Shown: positions 16,152-24,360, numbered from the stretch's first letter. The stretch is DNA of 42,615 nucleotides from DASRZM01 sp035686365 (GCA_035686365.1 DASRZM010000030.1:1-42615), one strand, 5' to 3'. Numbers and translations: made by a program. The notes: generated by a model not told the origin, from the letters alone.

Positions 16152-17959
16152 TCGCGTCGCCGCTGCGGCGGGCCGTGGGCTTGGCCGCCACCGCATTGCT
16201 GCTGGCCGGCGCGGCGTTCTACGTGTGGACCGGTCTGATGGCGATCGTCAACTTCGGTTGGCGCTTTCCGATGTTCGACCAGTACCGGCTGTACGAGCAC
16301 TACCTGGGCCTTCCGTTTCCGGAGAACGTGCTGCAGCTGGAGAACGGCCACCGGCCGATCGTGCCGGCCCTGCTGCGCGTGTTCGAGGTCTGGTGCTGCG
16401 GGGCCAACCAGCTGCTGCAGCTCGCCGTCGGCGCACTGCTGGCGCTGGCCACGGTGCTGATCTTGACCGTCGCGGCCTGGCGCGAGCCGGCGGCCTCGGC
16501 CTGGCACAAGGCCGCCGCCACGCTGGCCGCGGCCTGCGGCGTGTTCTGGCTCGCCAACGCGCGCATGCTCCTGCACGGCAACGAATCAGTGCATGCCTAC
16601 CTGGTTACCGCCAGCGTGGCCGCTGGCGGCTGGCTGGCGTGGCGCGCGGCGCGCTCCGGCCAGTCACTGCCGATGCTCGCGGCCTGCCTGCTGTGCGTGG
16701 TGGCCACATTCTCGTTCGGGCCGGGCATCGCCTCCTTCGGCGCCGTGTTCCTGGTTGCGCTGGCCGGCGGCGGCCGCCCGCGGGTGCTGGCGCTGCCCTT
16801 CGCCGGTGTGGCCGCAGTGCTGGCGATCTACCTGTTCGTGCTGCCCGGTGACGGTTCGGTGCGGCAGATGCTCGCCTTCGACCCGCTGCGCAACGCGCAG
16901 GTGGCGCTGGCCTGGCTCGGCGCGCCGTGGATCCACGGCTGGCTCGGCACCGGGCAGAATGGCCTGTTGTTCTGGGTGGCGCCCGAGATGCAGGGCGACC
17001 CGATCGGGCGCGCGCTCACCGCGTCCGCCGATGCGCTGGTGCCGCAGCAAGGCTCGTCATTGCCGGCGCTGGTGCGCTGGAGCACGCTGTTCGGCGGAAT
17101 CGGAGTGGCGCTCTGGGTGGTGCTGCTCTACGCAGCGTGGCGCACGCGCGAACGCGGTGGCGCCGGTCTCTGCGTGGCACTGTGCCTGAGCTCGTTCGGC
17201 GCCGGCGCCGCGCTGGTGATCGCCGTCGGCCGCCTGTTGTACTTCGACCAGCACCCCGACCAGGTATTCGCAGGTCGTTATCTCGTATGGCCGAGCGTGT
17301 TCTGGGGCGGGCTGCTGGTGGCGACCGTACTCGCTGCCGCACGGTTGCGCTCGAGGATCGCAGGCCTGGGCGCGACCTTCGCGTGCCTGATCGTCGCTAT
17401 CGGTCTGTTTTCCACCCAGCGCATCTGGCCGGGATGGGGTGCCGCTGTGTACCGGCAGTCCGAACTCGGGGCGATCGCCGCGAATCTCGGGGTCGAGGGC
17501 CCGATGTTCCCGGACGGGGCGGATGCGCCGCGAAGCGGCGTCCGGAGTGTCCTCGCGATCATGAGGTCCTCCGGGCTCGGTCCATTTCGGGACGGGCTGC
17601 CTGCGTTCGGGACGGAAGTCCGGGCCGACATGCCCTCATCGACCGAAGTCGTGGTCCGCCAGGCAGAGACTCTCGAATCACCCGGCGGGAGGGTGGTGAG
17701 CCGCTTCGAAGGCGTGATGCCGCACGACGCTGCGGACACCGCCGGGTGGATACTGGTCCTCGATTCCCAGAGCAGGGTCCGAGGTCTGGGTCGCCACAGC
17801 TTCGTCGGCCTCGACACCGGAAGCCTGCTCGGCTGGCCGGCCCGCAAGCGTGGCTTCGACCTGCTGATGCCGGACTTCGACCCGCAGGAACGTTATGTCC
17901 TGGCGGCGCCGGGCGATGCGACGACCAGGACGATCGGCCGCCTGGTCGTAGCGCCGTGA
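16148..17959 (+). CDS. Polytopic membrane protein, possibly GT-C glycosyltransferase-like
   Basis: 603 residues from GTG 16148, which overlaps the preceding stop as GTGA. About ten hydrophobic segments lie in residues 10-425, then a soluble C-terminal part of about 175 residues. Directly after the first helix comes a loop with FPMFDQYRLYEHYL and QLENGHRPIVPALL. A loop with acidic residues and an N-x-H-R motif after TM1 recalls GT-C-fold glycosyltransferases that use lipid-linked sugars, but this is inference only; I recognise no characterised family. Coupling with the M61-like peptidase suggests a joint envelope function. The next ORF overlaps its stop as GTGA as well. Confidence 0.72.
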   Translation: MIASPLRRAVGLAATALLLAGAAFYVWTGLMAIVNFGWRFPMFDQYRLYEHYLGLPFPENVLQLENGHRPIVPALLRVFEVWCCGANQLLQLAVGALLALATVLILTVAAWREPAASAWHKAAATLAAACGVFWLANARMLLHGNESVHAYLVTASVAAGGWLAWRAARSGQSLPMLAACLLCVVATFSFGPGIASFGAVFLVALAGGGRPRVLALPFAGVAAVLAIYLFVLPGDGSVRQMLAFDPLRNAQVALAWLGAPWIHGWLGTGQNGLLFWVAPEMQGDPIGRALTASADALVPQQGSSLPALVRWSTLFGGIGVALWVVLLYAAWRTRERGGAGLCVALCLSSFGAGAALVIAVGRLLYFDQHPDQVFAGRYLVWPSVFWGGLLVATVLAAARLRSRIAGLGATFACLIVAIGLFSTQRIWPGWGAAVYRQSELGAIAANLGVEGPMFPDGADAPRSGVRSVLAIMRSSGLGPFRDGLPAFGTEVRADMPSSTEVVVRQAETLESPGGRVVSRFEGVMPHDAADTAGWILVLDSQSRVRGLGRHSFVGLDTGSLLGWPARKRGFDLLMPDFDPQERYVLAAPGDATTRTIGRLVVAP

Positions 17960-18417
17960 CGGCCCCCGTTGAACTGGAGCGACTGTGCAGCCTGTCCGCC
18001 GAAGGCGGCTGCGTCGTCGACGGCTCACTCGATGCCCACTACAAGCGCTTCGCTGCGACGCTCGAGCAGTGCATCGCCGGGCTGGGAAGGAGCATTCCCT
18101 GGGTGAGCCCAGGCGGTACTTCGGCCGGGCTTCTGCATGCCGACTGGCTCACGACGCCTTCCGTGGATGCCAGGATCTACGGGCTTGCGCGTGATCACCG
18201 ATCCGGTCGGGACTCATATACGCCCGATCCACAGGCTGTCGTCCTGGAAGTCGATGCCATGGATTTCCGGCGTCGCGGGCCAGATCCGGCTGCGGCTGTC
18301 CTCGGCGACCCTGGGGTCGACGATGGGCGAATAGAAGTGACCGGGTGGGTGCGCTGTCCGGATGCTCATCAAGGGGGCCCGTTGCAGCCTGTGCGGCCGC
18401 ACTGCGCGGCAAGATAG
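17956..18417 (+). pseudogene. Orphan ORF, probably 3'-truncated gene
   Basis: Starts at GTG overlapping the previous stop (GTGA), so it was likely the third gene of that unit. The first 85-90 residues (LERLCSLSAEGGCVVDG, then FAATLEQCIAGLGRSI and TSAGLLHADWL) have natural composition but match no family I know. From about 18235 on, the frame is simply the antisense of a recognisable minus-strand methyltransferase fragment and of the M28 gene end. The original 3' end therefore seems lost at a breakpoint near 18215-18245, and the remaining frame reads through to 18417 by chance. Confidence 0.45.
18214..18369 (-). pseudogene. N-terminal stump of a SAM-dependent methyltransferase
   Basis: 51 residues, starting ATG at 18369 and sharing one base with the M28 peptidase stop (TGATG), so it is positioned for coupled translation. 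The sequence HPPGHFYSPIVDP, then RIWPATPEIHGIDFQDD, matches from memory the N-terminus of a class I methyltransferase group found in Xanthomonadales polysaccharide regions, which begins HFYSP(I/V)PD and has a P-x-L-P-G-I-D block near residue 40. After this block the frame ends at TGA, and no Rossmann motif (such as E-x-G-x-G) follows in any frame. Truncated by the same event as the converging orphan ORF. Confidence 0.55.
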
Positions 18418-19745
18418 GCCATCGCCGCATAGGCCGCCACCTGCTGGTCGAGCGCCTTGGCATCGACCTTGTCCAGGGTGTCGTTGGCGGTGTGGTGCAG
18501 GTCGAAGTAGCGGGTGCCGTCCTGGGCCAGGTTCACGTACGGCATGCCGAGTTTCGTCATCGGGCCGATGTCGGCGCCGGGATCGCCGTCGCCGGTTTCG
18601 TGGGCGATACCGAGCGGTTCCAGCACCCGTGCCATGGCCGCTGCGAGGTCGGCGCCGATGCCCTTGCTGCGCAGGGCATAGATGCGGTCGGCGCCGAAGT
18701 CGCTCTCGGCGCCGAGCACGTGGCGGTCGACCTCGCCAGCATGCGCCTGCGCGTACTGATTGGCGCCGTAGATGCCCTGCTCCTCGTTGGCGAAGGCGAC
18801 CACGCGCACGGTGCGCCGCGGCGGCGTGTCGAGTTCGCCGATCAGCGCGGCGGCGGCCATGGTGATGGCGATGCCGGCGGCATCGTCCACGGCGCCGGTG
18901 CCCAGGTCCCACGAGTCCAGGTGGCCGCCGATCAGCACGACCTCGTCGGCCAGCTCGCGGCCGGTGATCTCGCCGATCACGTTGTGCGAGGTGTATTCGC
19001 CGTCGGGTCCGACATCGAGCGCCAGGCGCAGGCGCACCGGCTCGCCGCGGCGCAACATCTGCGTGAGCAGGTCGGCGTCGGGGTTGGACAGCGCAGCGGC
19101 CGGGACCTTCGGCGTGCCGTCCTCGTAGCGCATCATGCCGGTGTGTGCGAAGCGGTCGCTGCCCGTGCCGATCGAGCGGATCAGCACGGCCACGGCGCCT
19201 TTCTTCGCCGCGGCCACGGCGCCGCGGCTGCGCGCCGGCACGGCCTTGCCGTAGTCGCTGCCGTCTTTGGTGCGATCCATGCGGTTGGCGATGAAGGCGA
19301 TCTTTCCGCGCACGCGATCGTCGTCGACGGCTTCCAGCGCGGCCAGGTCGGGAAACTGCACGACTTCGGCCTCGACCGGCGCATCGCCGGTGCCGATGCT
19401 GTCGCCCAGCGCGGTCACGACCAGCGGCTGCGGATACGGGGCCAGCACCTGCGCGGTTTCGTGGCCGCGGCGCCAGACGGGAAACGTCACCGGCTCCAGG
19501 TACACCTTGTCGAAGCCCAGTTCGCGGAACTTCGCCTGCGCCCACGCCACGGCGCGTGCGTCGGCCCCGGTGCCGGCCAGGCGCGGGCCGACTTCGGTGG
19601 TCAGCGATTCGGTGATCGCGTAGGCGGTGCTGCCGGCGAGGGCACGGTCACGCAGGGCTTGCGCGGTCTTGACGGCATCCTCGGGCCCGCCCGCCAGGGC
19701 GAGTGTCGAGGCGAGCAGGGCGAGGCAGGCAAACATACGGCGCAC
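18369..19745 (-). CDS. Secreted M28-family zinc peptidase
   Basis: 458 residues. Signal peptide MRRMFACLALLASTLALA. A PA-like insert region lies around 130-250, then the co-catalytic zinc site: GGHLDSWDLGTGAVDDAAG (His275, Asp277, Asp287/288), catalytic Glu321 and ligand Glu322 in FANEEQGIYGANQ, Asp349 in AESDFG and the closing His pair in DLHHTANDTLD (417-418). The family contains aminopeptidases and glutamate carboxypeptidase-like enzymes, and this one probably trims peptides in the periplasm. All ligands are present. ATG 19736 is a possible shorter start. Confidence 0.92.
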   Translation of the reverse strand: MRRMFACLALLASTLALAGGPEDAVKTAQALRDRALAGSTAYAITESLTTEVGPRLAGTGADARAVAWAQAKFRELGFDKVYLEPVTFPVWRRGHETAQVLAPYPQPLVVTALGDSIGTGDAPVEAEVVQFPDLAALEAVDDDRVRGKIAFIANRMDRTKDGSDYGKAVPARSRGAVAAAKKGAVAVLIRSIGTGSDRFAHTGMMRYEDGTPKVPAAALSNPDADLLTQMLRRGEPVRLRLALDVGPDGEYTSHNVIGEITGRELADEVVLIGGHLDSWDLGTGAVDDAAGIAITMAAAALIGELDTPPRRTVRVVAFANEEQGIYGANQYAQAHAGEVDRHVLGAESDFGADRIYALRSKGIGADLAAAMARVLEPLGIAHETGDGDPGADIGPMTKLGMPYVNLAQDGTRYFDLHHTANDTLDKVDAKALDQQVAAYAAMAYLAAQCGRTGCNGPP

Positions 19746-19775
19746 GGTGGATCCTCGGGTACGGGCGAGCCGCCG

Positions 19776-19781
19776 ATTCTA
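19776..19781 (-). promoter_or_regulatory. Candidate -10 element for the M28 peptidase
   Basis: On the minus strand the sequence is TAGAAT, 30 bp before the ATG. The same hexamer in a similar setting precedes the small membrane gene at 28543. No clear -35 is seen. Confidence 0.35.
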
Positions 19782-19826
19782 GGCGAGCGAAAGGCCAATG
19801 TGCCGCGAGTCCCGGATCGGAAGCCG

Positions 19827-19905
19827 CAGGAGCCGGCGTTGCCGGCGATCCGCACTGCGACAACACCCGCCAAAGCGCGTGGGAGCGGCCCATGGCCGCG
19901 ATCGG
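19827..19905. repeat. Two hairpin repeat units in tandem
   Basis: GAGCCGGCGTTGCCGGC hairpin at 19827-19850, then a linker with ACACCCGCCAAAGCGC, then a GCGGCCCATGGCCGC unit at 19879-19905. The same order and linker recur at 24548-24627, so the block moves or amplifies as one module. Confidence 0.8.
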
Positions 19906-19933
19906 CCCGCCAGGTCGCACCGGCAATGGCGAT

Positions 19934-20169
19934 GTGGGAGCGGCCCATGGCCGCGATCGGATCGCCGCGTCATCGCATCGATGCCAAATCCGCTCCGTAG
20001 CCCGGCCCGCGAGCCGGTGACGGTTTCCGGGGCCGCCGCGAGTACATCCCTGTAGGCTGCGGACGCGCCATCCATGGCGCGTACGCCCCCGGAAACCGTC
20101 ACCGCCCCGCGGTCCTCCCGCTTTCGTTTCGTATCGTCGTCGCCCTGTAGGAGCCGGCGTTGCCGGCGA
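19934..20169. repeat. Composite intergenic repeat, copy 2
   Basis: Same module order as at 8394, and the 18-bp inverted repeat is perfect (GGTGAC/GTCACC type). It is preceded by another palindrome unit at 19879, giving an A-spacer-A arrangement with 54-55 bp period, and ends with the GAGCCGGCGTTGCCGGC hairpin at 20148-20169. It fills the space between the M28 promoter and the mscL 3' end. Confidence 0.9.
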
Positions 20170-20211
20170 AATGCGTTGCGGCCAGGCAATCGCCGGCAAC
20201 GCCGGCTCCTA
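20148..20211. terminator. Long inverted repeat downstream of mscL
   Basis: Two hairpin units in opposite orientation, 20148-20169 and 20190-20211, form perfect 22-bp arms around a 20-bp loop. It starts 12 bp past the mscL stop on the minus strand. No U-tract follows, so it would act as a stable mRNA 3' end rather than a classic intrinsic terminator. Confidence 0.5.
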
Positions 20212-20223
20212 CGGGCTCGGGGG

Positions 20224-20640
20224 TCAGGCGCGTGCCTTGAGCAGGTCGCGGATCTCCATCAGCAGCTTGACGTCTTCCGGGGGTGGCGGGGCCGTTTCCG
20301 GAGCGACCTCGCGCTGTTGTTCGCGCCGTTTCTGCATGGTGGACACGACTTTCACGGCGACGAACACGGCCAGCGCGATGATCAGGAAATCGATGCAGGT
20401 CTGGATGAACGCGCCGTAGGCGAGCAGCACCGGCTCGACCTCATCGGTGCCGGCCTTCAGGGTCACTGCCAGGTCCGCGAAATCCACCCCGCCGATGGCC
20501 AGGCCGATCGGCGGCATGACGATGTGGTCCACCAGCGAGGAGACCACGTTCTTGAACGCGGTGCCCACGACGATGCCCACGGCCATGTCGACCATGTTTC
20601 CGCGCACGGCAAATTCCTTGAACTCGCTGAGCATGCCCAT
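20224..20640 (-). CDS. mscL: Large-conductance mechanosensitive channel MscL
   Basis: 138 residues, normal length. The N-terminal amphipathic helix MLSEFKEFAVRGNMVDMAVG runs into pore helix TM1 (GIVVGTAFKNVVSSLVDHIVMPPIG), then the periplasmic loop and TM2 (CIDFLIIALAVFVAVKVVS), and a charged cytoplasmic helix ending EIRDLLKARA. It forms a pentameric pore that opens at near-lytic tension. TAGGCT on the minus strand about 45 bp upstream may be a -10 box. Confidence 0.97.
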   Translation of the reverse strand: MGMLSEFKEFAVRGNMVDMAVGIVVGTAFKNVVSSLVDHIVMPPIGLAIGGVDFADLAVTLKAGTDEVEPVLLAYGAFIQTCIDFLIIALAVFVAVKVVSTMQKRREQQREVAPETAPPPPEDVKLLMEIRDLLKARA

Positions 20641-20720
20641 GGCTGCCGCTCCGGCCTCGGGGACGATTCCCCGCGTCGTAGCCTAGCCCAGGCCCGGAAC
20701 CGACCGCTCCCGACCGGCGC

Positions 20721-21416
20721 TCAGCGCCCGACGATCCGCCCGTGCAGTTCCACCAGATCGTCGATGCCGGCGCTGAAGCGGTCGCCGGGCGCCAGCGCAG
20801 CCACGCCGGCCGGGGTCCCCATGAACACCAGGTCGCCGGACCTGAGCTCGTACAGCCCGGAGAGCGCGTGCAGCACCTCGTCGACGCCGAACAGCATCCG
20901 GTCCAGGCGGGCCCGCTGGCGTTCGACATCATTGACCCGCAACCACAGCTCGCGCGATCCGATCGCGCCGAACTGGCCGGCAGGGACGATCTCGGCCAGC
21001 GGCGCGGAGCCGTCGAAACCCTTGGCGGTGTCCCAGGGGTGGCCGGCGGCCTTGGCGGCCGCCTGCAGGTCGCGGCGGGTCAGATCGATGCCGACCGTGT
21101 AGCCGTACACCCATGCATGCGCGTACTCGGCCGCCACCTCGCCGTGGCCGTTGCGCTCGATGGCCACCACCAGCTCGACCTCGTGCTGCAGGTCGCCGGT
21201 CGCGGGCGGGTAGGGGATGTCGCCGCCACCGGGGACCACCGCATCGGCCGGCTTGGTGAAGAACATCGGCTGCCCGCGCTCGACCGGTGCCCCCATCTCG
21301 CGGGCGTGGTCGGCGAAGTTGCGGCCCACGCAGTAGATCCGGTGCACCGGGAAACGCAGCGACACGCCGCGCACGGGAATCGAGGGGATCGGCGGTGCAG
21401 GAAAGACGTAGTCCAC
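20721..21416 (-). CDS. Fumarylacetoacetate hydrolase-family protein
   Basis: 231 residues. FAH fold with IYCVGRNFADHAREMG at 27-42, the metal-binding EVELVVAI and GYTVGIDLTRRDLQ blocks, KGFDGSAPLAE, and the C-terminal GTPAGVAALAPGD. The short length and the RNFADHAREM motif fit the fumarylpyruvate hydrolase/acylpyruvase branch (NagK- or FAHD1-like), which cleaves C-C bonds of acylpyruvates with Mg2+. No aromatic catabolism genes are nearby, so a housekeeping acylpyruvase or oxaloacetate decarboxylase role is equally possible. A TACAAT box lies on the minus strand at 21454-21449. Confidence 0.88.
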   Translation of the reverse strand: MDYVFPAPPIPSIPVRGVSLRFPVHRIYCVGRNFADHAREMGAPVERGQPMFFTKPADAVVPGGGDIPYPPATGDLQHEVELVVAIERNGHGEVAAEYAHAWVYGYTVGIDLTRRDLQAAAKAAGHPWDTAKGFDGSAPLAEIVPAGQFGAIGSRELWLRVNDVERQRARLDRMLFGVDEVLHALSGLYELRSGDLVFMGTPAGVAALAPGDRFSAGIDDLVELHGRIVGR

Positions 21417-21512
21417 GGCGGGATGGGCCGCATCAGCACGATCGGGTCATTGTAGTGCGTGCGATCTGTCGCCAGGCCGTGGCCCGCTCCTACGAATTTC
21501 CGGCGGAGCCGT

Positions 21513-21539
21513 GTGGGAGCGGCCCATGGCCGCGATCGG
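21513..21539. repeat. Single palindromic repeat unit
   Basis: GCGGCCCATGGCCGC with the same flanks (GTGGGA before, GATCGG after) as the other copies, between the FAH gene and the small membrane gene. Confidence 0.85.
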
Positions 21540-21585
21540 GCTCGCCGTGGGCGCCCGAAGCCGCCCCCGCCCCGGCGCGGATCGC

Positions 21586-21864
21586 TCAGCGACGCGACTG
21601 GATCGATTCGCGCTCGCGCGAAATCACGCGGAACTCGCCCTCGATGATGTCGGGGTCGGCGGGGCGCGAACCGGCCGCGGGTACGCTGCCCGGCCCCCGC
21701 AGTCCCAGCCACAGCGCCCGCGCCGCCAGCGCCAGGCCGATGCCGACGGCGGCCACCAGCACCACGCCCCAGGCGACCACCAGCAGCAACACCGCCAGCA
21801 GCGCCAGCCCCAGACGGGCGAGCGGGTTGCGCGGGAGCCGGAAGGACTGGAAGAGGACGCGCAT
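21586..21864 (-). CDS. Small single- or two-pass membrane protein
   Basis: 92 residues from the ATG at 21864. A basic N-terminus (MRVLFQSFRLPRNPLARL) precedes about 35 hydrophobic residues, LGLALLAVLLLVVAWGVVLV onward, which could form a hairpin of two helices. A short soluble tail ends PDIIEGEFRVISRERE. The IIEGEFRV tail looks familiar from uncharacterised Xanthomonadales proteins, but no function is known to me. Divergent from the Rieske gene across about 100 bp. Confidence 0.6.
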   Translation of the reverse strand: MRVLFQSFRLPRNPLARLGLALLAVLLLVVAWGVVLVAAVGIGLALAARALWLGLRGPGSVPAAGSRPADPDIIEGEFRVISRERESIQSRR

Positions 21865-21967
21865 CGGTAGACTGTTCCGGAAGACGGGTGAGAGCGGGAG
21901 GGCGCGGAAGTACGCGCCCAGACCCAGTGGACGGGCCCGAGCATGGCAAGTGACAGGGTAACGACCG

Positions 21968-22297
21968 GTGAACGCGAACGCACTGTGCCACGTCCAGGAC
22001 GTCCCGGACGGCGGGGCCTTGTCACTGCACGCCGAATTCGACGGCCAGGTGCATGCGCTGATCGTGCTGCGGCGAGGGGAGGACGTACGCGCCTTCCACA
22101 ACGTGTGCCCGCATGCCGGGCGGCGCCTGGACTGGGCGCCGGGGCAGTTCCTGCTCAGCGCCGGCGACCTGGTCTGCGCGGCTCACGGCGCCACCTTCCG
22201 CATCCCCGACGGCGTCTGCGTGGCCGGCCCCTGCCGCGGCGACCGGCTGCGCGAGGTGGCAGTGCGCATAGCGGAAGGCTGCGTCGTCCTAGTGTAG
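21968..22297 (+). CDS. Rieske [2Fe-2S] ferredoxin-like protein
   Basis: 109 residues from GTG 21968. The cluster ligands are Cys47 and His49 in CPHAGRRLDW and Cys70 and His73 in CAAHGATF, the standard Rieske pair. There is no signal or transmembrane segment, so it is a cytoplasmic electron carrier of the NirD/dioxygenase-ferredoxin type. No partner oxygenase is near. The stop codon TAG (22295-22297) is the first three bases of a hairpin repeat, so the natural C-terminus may have been altered by that repeat. Confidence 0.9.
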   Translation: MNANALCHVQDVPDGGALSLHAEFDGQVHALIVLRRGEDVRAFHNVCPHAGRRLDWAPGQFLLSAGDLVCAAHGATFRIPDGVCVAGPCRGDRLREVAVRIAEGCVVLV

Positions 22298-22391
22298 GAG
22301 CCGGCGTTGCCGGCGATCCAAGGCTGCAGGAGCCGGCGTTGCCGGCGAACCCGCCGTGGAGGCCCCCTTTCGCCGGCAATGCCGGCTCCTG
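22295..22391. repeat. Three hairpin units, one inverted
   Basis: Direct GAGCCGGCGTTGCCGGC units at 22295-22316 and 22327-22348, then an inverted unit at 22370-22391 with loop change (GCCGGCAATGCCGGC). The second and third can pair as a long stem. The array separates the convergent Rieske and SLC13 genes and probably serves as a bidirectional transcript end. Confidence 0.8.
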
Positions 22392-22417
22392 CAGGCGCCG
22401 TGCGCCGTGCGCAGCCG

Positions 22418-24253
22418 TCACAGGATCAGGTTCACCACCACCAGGATTACCACGATGTATGCCGCCGACAGCGGCAGGCCCAACCGCAGCAGGTCCCAGG
22501 CGCGGTAGCCGCCCGGGCCGCTGACCATCGACAGCACCGGGTTGGAGACGTTGACGAAGTTGTTGGACGCCGCCAGCGCCGTGATCAGTGCGAACTCGGC
22601 CGGGCTGCCGTTGACCGACAGCGCGATGTTGATCGCCATGGGCACCATCAGCACGGTGGCGCCGACATTGGTGATCACCAGCGCGAACAGGGTCGTGAGC
22701 ACCGCCACCGCCGCCTGCCACACCCACACCGGCATCTCGCCCAGCCGTTCCATCGTCTGCTGCGCGATCCAGATCGCCGCACCCGAGGAGTCCATGGCCC
22801 AGCCCAGCGGAATCAGGCAGGCCATCGTGAACACCGTGCGCCAGTTGATCGATGCGTAGGCCTCGTCCATGTTCAGCACGCCGGTGAGCAGCATGCCGAT
22901 GGCGCCGACCATCAGCGCCACCGGAACCTTGACGTCGGCCAGCAATGCCAGCGACAGCGCGATCGCGAACATGGTCAGCGCATGCCACAGCTTGTGCGGG
23001 CGCTGCTCCTCCTTGGGGTAGTCGGTGACCACGACGAAGTCGCGATTGCTGGCCGCCAGGTGCAGGTCGCGCCAGATCGAGTGGAACACCAGCATGTCGC
23101 CCGCGCGCAGCTGGATGCCGCGGGTGTCCTCACGGAACACCTCGTTGCCGCGCTGCACCGCGAGTACGCTGACTCCGTGGCGCTTGCGCAGCTGCAGTTC
23201 ATCCAGCGTCTTGCCGATGAAACGCGAGTTGGGCGGAATCACCGCCTCGGAAATTCCGGCCCGGCTCGGATTGAACAGGTCGCCGAAGTTGCGCAGTCGC
23301 GACTGCATCCGCAGCAGGTTGTTCTGCGCGTAGTCGGAGACCTCCTCGCGCCGGCCCATCACGCCGAGCACGCTGCCCACCCAAACCATCTGTTCGCCGG
23401 GCGGCGCCAGCCGGGACTCGTTGCCGCTCTTGAGCGCCAGGTACAGCGGTGCACCCTTCTGCAGCTCCGCCTCGCCCACGGACATGCCCACCAGCGGACT
23501 CTCGGCGGTCACGGTGAGTTCGAACACCTCGCCCTCGATGCCGTAGGTGCGGGCGAAGTAGCTCTCGGTGCGGGCCGGGGCGACGCTCTTGTCCTCGTCG
23601 GCGCCCAGCCAGCGCCGGCCGACCAGCCAGAAATACCCGAGCCCCACCAGCAGCAGCACCGCGCCGACCGGAGCCACGGCGAACATCTCGAAGCTCTGCA
23701 GGGTGGCCGCGCCCGAGGGCAGGTTCTGGTTGGCCGACACCAGCAGGTCATTGAGCAGGATCAGCGGCGAGGATCCGACCATCGTGAGCGTGCCGCCCAG
23801 CACCACGCAGCTGGCGATCGGAAGCAGCATGCGCGACAGCGGCACGCCGGTGCGGGTGGACAGGCGCGAGGCCACCGGCAGGAACAGGGCGGTGACCGAG
23901 GGATTCTGCATCACCGAGGACATCACCCCGGCCAGGCCGGCGGCGAAGAACACCAGCCGGTCCTCCATGCCCCTGGACACGCGCAGCAGCCACACGGCCA
24001 GCCGGTTGAGCACGCCGGTGCGGTCGAGCCCGGCGCCCAGGATCATGGTCGCGATGACACTGATCACGGCGTGGCCGGCGAAGCCGTTGAACAGCTGGTC
24101 CACCGGCACCAGGTCGAGCAGGCCCAGGGCGATGAGCACGACCAGGGCGGTGACGTCGCCGCGCAGCTTCTCCCACACGAACATGACCATGGTGAAGGCC
24201 ACCAGGCCGATCACCAGCATCATGTCCGTCGTCAGAGCCATGCCGCCGTTCAT
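22418..24253 (-). CDS. SLC13/DASS-family transporter with two RCK_C domains
   Basis: 611 residues. Helices occupy about 8-200 and 400-611. Between them (about 210-385) lie two TrkA-C/RCK_C-like domains, the first around EGEVFELTVTAESPLVGMSV and the second around RAGISEAVIPPNSRFIGKTL. Family motifs are MQNPSVTALFLPV in the first half and ITNVGATVLMVPMAINIA in the second, each a substrate/Na+ loop of the DASS fold. Such proteins (SdcS/YfbS type) move sulfate or dicarboxylates with Na+; the cytosolic domains suggest ligand gating. ATG 24241, giving MALTTDMML, is a shorter start. Confidence 0.88.
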   Translation of the reverse strand: MNGGMALTTDMMLVIGLVAFTMVMFVWEKLRGDVTALVVLIALGLLDLVPVDQLFNGFAGHAVISVIATMILGAGLDRTGVLNRLAVWLLRVSRGMEDRLVFFAAGLAGVMSSVMQNPSVTALFLPVASRLSTRTGVPLSRMLLPIASCVVLGGTLTMVGSSPLILLNDLLVSANQNLPSGAATLQSFEMFAVAPVGAVLLLVGLGYFWLVGRRWLGADEDKSVAPARTESYFARTYGIEGEVFELTVTAESPLVGMSVGEAELQKGAPLYLALKSGNESRLAPPGEQMVWVGSVLGVMGRREEVSDYAQNNLLRMQSRLRNFGDLFNPSRAGISEAVIPPNSRFIGKTLDELQLRKRHGVSVLAVQRGNEVFREDTRGIQLRAGDMLVFHSIWRDLHLAASNRDFVVVTDYPKEEQRPHKLWHALTMFAIALSLALLADVKVPVALMVGAIGMLLTGVLNMDEAYASINWRTVFTMACLIPLGWAMDSSGAAIWIAQQTMERLGEMPVWVWQAAVAVLTTLFALVITNVGATVLMVPMAINIALSVNGSPAEFALITALAASNNFVNVSNPVLSMVSGPGGYRAWDLLRLGLPLSAAYIVVILVVVNLIL

Positions 24254-24280
24254 CGCATGGATGAACCTCCGTCGGCGAAG

Positions 24281-24360
24281 CGATCGCGGCCATGGGCCGC
24301 TCCCACGCTACCTCGATGCAACGGCGAGGAAGTGTCGGAGCGGCCCATGGCCGCGATGGG
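24281..24360. repeat. Inverted pair of palindromic units
   Basis: One GCGGCCATGGGCCGC unit in reverse orientation (24281-24306) and one forward unit (24334-24360, with GTCGGA in the left flank) face each other over a 27-bp spacer, directly upstream of the SLC13 gene start. The forward unit is also the first module of the composite copy that follows. Confidence 0.8.

Noticed and set aside
19879..19960. CRISPR-like pattern: 27-bp repeat, 28-bp spacer, repeat
   Set aside because: Only two units per site, the repeat is a near-perfect palindrome also found singly, the spacers at 19879 and 42336 are similar to each other, and no cas genes are present.
20742..21455. Plus-strand frame opposite the FAH-family gene
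   Set aside because: Shadow frame with no motif; the minus-strand protein has clear FAH-family blocks.
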